Under the pieces are notes generated by a model. It ran no database searches and had not been told where the DNA came from. It worked only from the letters and a program-made list of their open reading frames with translations. The position numbers and the translations under genes are program-made. A stretch of DNA of 64,000 bases from Argentina anserina (lineage: Eukaryota > Streptophyta > Magnoliopsida > Rosales > Rosaceae), in NCBI RefSeq assembly GCF_933775445.1, contig NC_065878.1, forward strand, positions 15,821,395 through 15,885,394, in the 5' to 3' direction. Positions 60,901-64,000 of the stretch are shown here, one piece after another. Every line of letters starts with the position of its first letter. Positions within the stretch are counted from its first letter, which is position 1.

Positions 60901-62723
60901 AGTTTACTAATTTATTATGAATTTAGAAAACGAGTGGAAGAGTTATCGAATTAATTCGAGAAGATAGTTTGTGTGATTATTATGCATTTTTCGAGTTGTA
61001 TGTAATAAATGAATTTGAAATAGAGTAGGAAAGAACTTAATAGATAATAGTATGGGTTATATTAAATTAGATAATAGGCATTATAGGAAAACTTTAGAGG
61101 TCTAAATAATATTTTATGTATCTATAAAAGTAAAATTGAGGTCTAAAATACCGTTTTTTGAGATATGAATAAAAGTTCCATTTTTTTATAACAATTCAAT
61201 TAATGGGATTTAATAGTTTGTTTAATGAAAATTGGGATTGAATAGTTGGTATCTACAGCTCGATTCAAGACATCGCCATCTAACACAACATTTAGAATTT
61301 ATTAGGTGGCAATATCTGCATTTCTGCCTGATATCTAGCTAGTCTCATTGTCATGCTTGTTCGATTCACTAGTTCAATCAAATTAAAAATTGCTCACACA
61401 AAGGTTCAAATTGTTTGTTCATTTTGAAAACTCTAATTAATTTGTTGTATGTGAAACTCAAATTAAACAAATTCCTTCCATGCACTAATTCAAGCATAAA
61501 CAAATTATGAGTGTTTTGCTTTGGTAGTCCTGGTTGCTCACTTAATTATGTTACCAATAGAAGGTGGCAAAGTCTGTTTTGCGAAGAGTACTTAACTACT
61601 TATCGACAGTATCGTATAGCACGGCTGACAAGGGCAAGACTACGTACGGTAAGACTAAAACTAATTCATATTCATAGTCAGTCGGAAGTGGATCTCTTTT
61701 ACATTGAAAATGAATTCATCATTCATCGACAAATTATGTGACCTTATTGAACACACCATAAATCAGTAATGAAGAGTGTCATATTTAATATCTGGTTACA
61801 AAATTTGACAATTATACTTGGAAGAAAGACTTGTCATTTAACTAGAGTAGTTTGAAGAAGCCAATCTAGCTTCAAAATTGTAATTATATGTTAATTCATA
61901 TATGCACAATTCAAATTTATTCATACACTAATTTCTCCTTTCCGATAATCTGAAAGTATCTGTGATTCCGCGCTCACTTGATCATCACGTACCGGAAGAT
62001 GGCGATGATCTTGCATCTGCTGTGCGAGTTGAAATAACTGTTCTCTACTGTGATGAATGCATGGCTCTTCAACAGCTACATACTCGATCAATTACCTGCG
62101 AATCAACCCTGAACAATAAGAAATCAATACCGTACCGAATAGATTAATCGATGTATATTACGATAAGAAGGCAAAGTTTATTAAACTCATAATCTTAGCG
62201 ACTGGCATGAGAGGAAGAAGGAGAGACACCCAAAGACGATAGAAATGGGTGGCATGGGAAAGAAGGCAATATAACCTGTCACCTTCTTTATTTACATGAA
62301 GAATGTGAAAAGAAACAGGGAATACAATTCTTTCCCAGCCACCCATCTCCACTAGCCTTAGAGAGGCCTATCTCCCATTTCAACTCAGCCAATTCTAAGA
62401 GAGTTGTGTATATGATTATAAGCTCGCTTGCACACCATTATATACCGGAGCCTCTTGGGCACTAATGTAAATAACTCAATAGAAATGAGTAATTATATGA
62501 GTTACTTCGATAAAAACAATGAACCTAATTTAGACAGATTTAAATCTTCACCGGAATTTCAAACGGATGAGTTGTATCAAAATTTAATATAAAAGAAGAC
62601 AATCAGAGAAATTTTGTGAGAGTAACGGATACAACTCAGGGCATGCGTGTCATGCGACAGTACGTCTAGCCAATTTTTGCTTATACATAAGGGCGTTTCA
62701 AAGTACAGTTAAAAACATATATG
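57908..62723. other. Intergenic sequence between MATE gene and copia-like element
   Basis: About 4.8 kb of AT-rich sequence including the MATE promoter. Small open frames have no known motif. A ~55-bp imperfect duplication (TTAGAATATTTCATATA / TTAAAATATTTCATATA, with CTCGTTMATTAGA) lies near 60785-60875. Nothing else is recognised. Confidence 0.45.
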
Positions 62724-62906
62724 TGTTCCGGGAGAATTACAATTCTACCATTGTATGTGTCTTAGCCTAATAGGTTTCCTGTTAGGAGGTATATTAGCAT
62801 CTCCGTAATAGATTAGGACTCTGAATCCTACAGGATTGTGGTTTTGTAATGCCTATATATAGGCCCCCATATCATTCAATAATACACAATTTTTTATCCT
62901 GAAACA
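62724..62906 (+). repeat. Short 5' LTR of a copia-like element (183 bp)
   Basis: Begins TGTTCCGGGAGAA and ends CCTGAAACA, giving TGTT...AACA borders. It contains a TATA box (CTATATATAGG at 62853-62863). It is followed directly by CGTTATCAGCACG, a sequence typical of the primer-site region of plant copia elements with short LTRs. The partner LTR lies beyond the window end. Confidence 0.6.
62853..62863 (+). promoter_or_regulatory. TATA box of the copia-like LTR
   Basis: CTATATATAGG, 43 bases before the LTR end, at the expected distance for transcription starting within the short LTR. Confidence 0.5.
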
Positions 62907-64000
62907 CGTTATCAGCACGTTGCCCTAAAACCCTGAACTTTTAGAGCCCTAGAAATTTTTTCTCTTCTCCACCGCCGGCCGCCGTCATCTCCGGTCTCCG
63001 GCATCTCCTCGTCGGCCCAGCCCCTGCTCGCCGTTGTTGCAGCCCCCTGCTGCTACCCCCGCATCCCTGCGCGCAGCCAGCCTTGCTGCCCCTGCAACTT
63101 CTGCCTTGCTGCCCTGCACGCAGCCCCTGCTCGCTGCCCCTGCACCCACCCACGCAGCCCCGCACGCAGCCCTGCACACTGCCCCTGCATCACCCCTGCA
63201 TGCACCCCTGCAGCCCCCGCATCGCAGCCACATGCAGCCATGCTCGCTGCCCCTGCACGCTTCCCCTGTATCACCCCTGCAGCCCCCGCATCGCAGCTGC
63301 ATGCAATCCCGCATGCAGCCCCTGCAGCCCCGCTCGCGACCCCTACAGCCTCGCTCGCGACCCTTGTAGCCCCGCTCGCGACCCCTGCACCCCGGCTCGC
63401 GGCCCCTGTATTCCCGCTCGCGACCCCTGCAGCCCCGCTCGCGACACCTGCAGCCGGGCACAATAGCCATTTGGGCTTCATACTATATTTTATTTTCCTT
63501 TTCATTTTTCTTATTTCATTATTTAAATATTCATTGGCACGTTTTTATTTCTAACGATATTTCACGTGCTCGTATAGGAAAAATCATTGCTCGTCGTACT
63601 ATGACGATGACATTCATGCCGCGATGGACGATACTTTTGCCATCTATATACGATTTCGATCGTATCCTCCCAAGATTTTTATGTCATCGGACGAAGATCG
63701 AAAAAGGAATTCAACAAGCAACTTCATGCATGACGATCGATTTGCAGAGCAATTTACTTATATGCGGTCTATTTGGCAGACCAACAAGTATGTTTTTCTT
63801 AAAGTTGCTGCTTTTGAAGATATATATATAAATTATCGGGCGCTATTAGCCTTTTTCATGTCTTCTTTTCCGGCCTTTCTTATAACGCCGATGAGACCAA
63901 AGAGGGATATGATTCCCCTCTTGGTCGACGTTTTTCGTGTGACGGTCCTGGGGGAGTCACGTTATTATTTAAAAAGGAAGATATCGATTTCGTGTGGTCG
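62907..64000 (+). mobile_element. Leader and start of internal region of the copia-like element, runs off the window
   Basis: The first 550 bases after the primer site are very C-rich (CCGCCGGCCGCCGTC; CCCCTGCA repeats). The plus strand has open Pro/Ala/Ser-rich frames, and the minus strand has Cys/Arg/Gly-rich frames, that are products of the repeats. From about 63480 the composition returns to normal. I cannot recognise gag or protease by 64000, so the coding region should start outside the window, or the element is non-autonomous. Confidence 0.5.
63332..63457 (+). repeat. 21-bp minisatellite, six units
   Basis: Six consecutive 21-bp units starting GCTCGCGACCCCTGCAGCCCC, each with the core GCTCGCGRC, and no length variation. 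The unit length is a multiple of three, so any frame through it repeats every seven residues. Looser CCCCTGCA-type repeats extend upstream to about 63030. Confidence 0.85.

Noticed and set aside
62985..63505. Cys/Arg/Gly-rich repetitive frames on the minus strand that resemble cysteine-rich repeat proteins
   Set aside because: They are by-products of the CCCCTGCA/21-bp repeats, open in several frames on both strands, without a signal peptide or independent support.

Overview
This window is nuclear DNA from a flowering plant, very probably a dicot (a rosid is a guess). The evidence is introns with GT-AG borders, plant-type organellar transit peptides, plant gene families (CNX3, MATE/DTX, UVSSA, JMJ25-type, F-box) and Ty3/gypsy and Ty1/copia LTR retrotransposons. 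About half of the window is repeats and broken genes. Three gene models look intact, all on the minus strand: an intronless secreted aspartic protease (40263-41693), the molybdenum-cofactor gene CNX3 (45082-45929) and a seven-exon MATE transporter (55273-57907).

Region 1-22578: a complete 12.56-kb Athila-like Ty3/gypsy element (118-12674, minus strand) sits in an exon of an aspartate carbamoyltransferase (PYRB) gene. It has nearly identical 2030-bp LTRs, a tRNA-Asp primer site and the target duplication ACGGG. Next to PYRB lies a UVSSA-like gene. The block made of half an LTR, broken PYRB and UVSSA (11703-17140) is repeated head to tail as 17141-22578, with one difference noticed by eye. The new junction places the LTR U3 and its TATA box directly upstream of UVSSA copy 1. 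Both genes carry frameshifts or stops in both copies, so any working versions must be elsewhere.

Region 22579-39240: a minisatellite is followed by two related F-box genes, both damaged. The second was split by a short-LTR gypsy chromovirus (237-bp LTR, AAATG target duplication). Its two halves, with their LTRs, now lie about 10.5 kb apart on opposite strands, so inversions followed the insertion. One LTR carries a nested 1.49-kb element. Between the halves lie a decayed gag-pol block, a small TA-flanked MITE-like element, a GC-rich hAT-like end and a tandem array of four ~504-bp units, each containing a large foldback.

Region 39241-64000: the three intact genes lie here, with a probable LINE remnant (47100-48190), a local 253-bp duplication, a 26-G run, a Mutator-like MITE with a 9-bp target duplication (52192-52735) and a JMJ25-type demethylase gene that has lost its JmjC catalytic domain (52880-54751). 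The window ends inside a copia-like element whose leader contains a 21-bp minisatellite. The genes do not form an operon or an obvious pathway. The main story is recent retrotransposon-driven remodelling of gene space.
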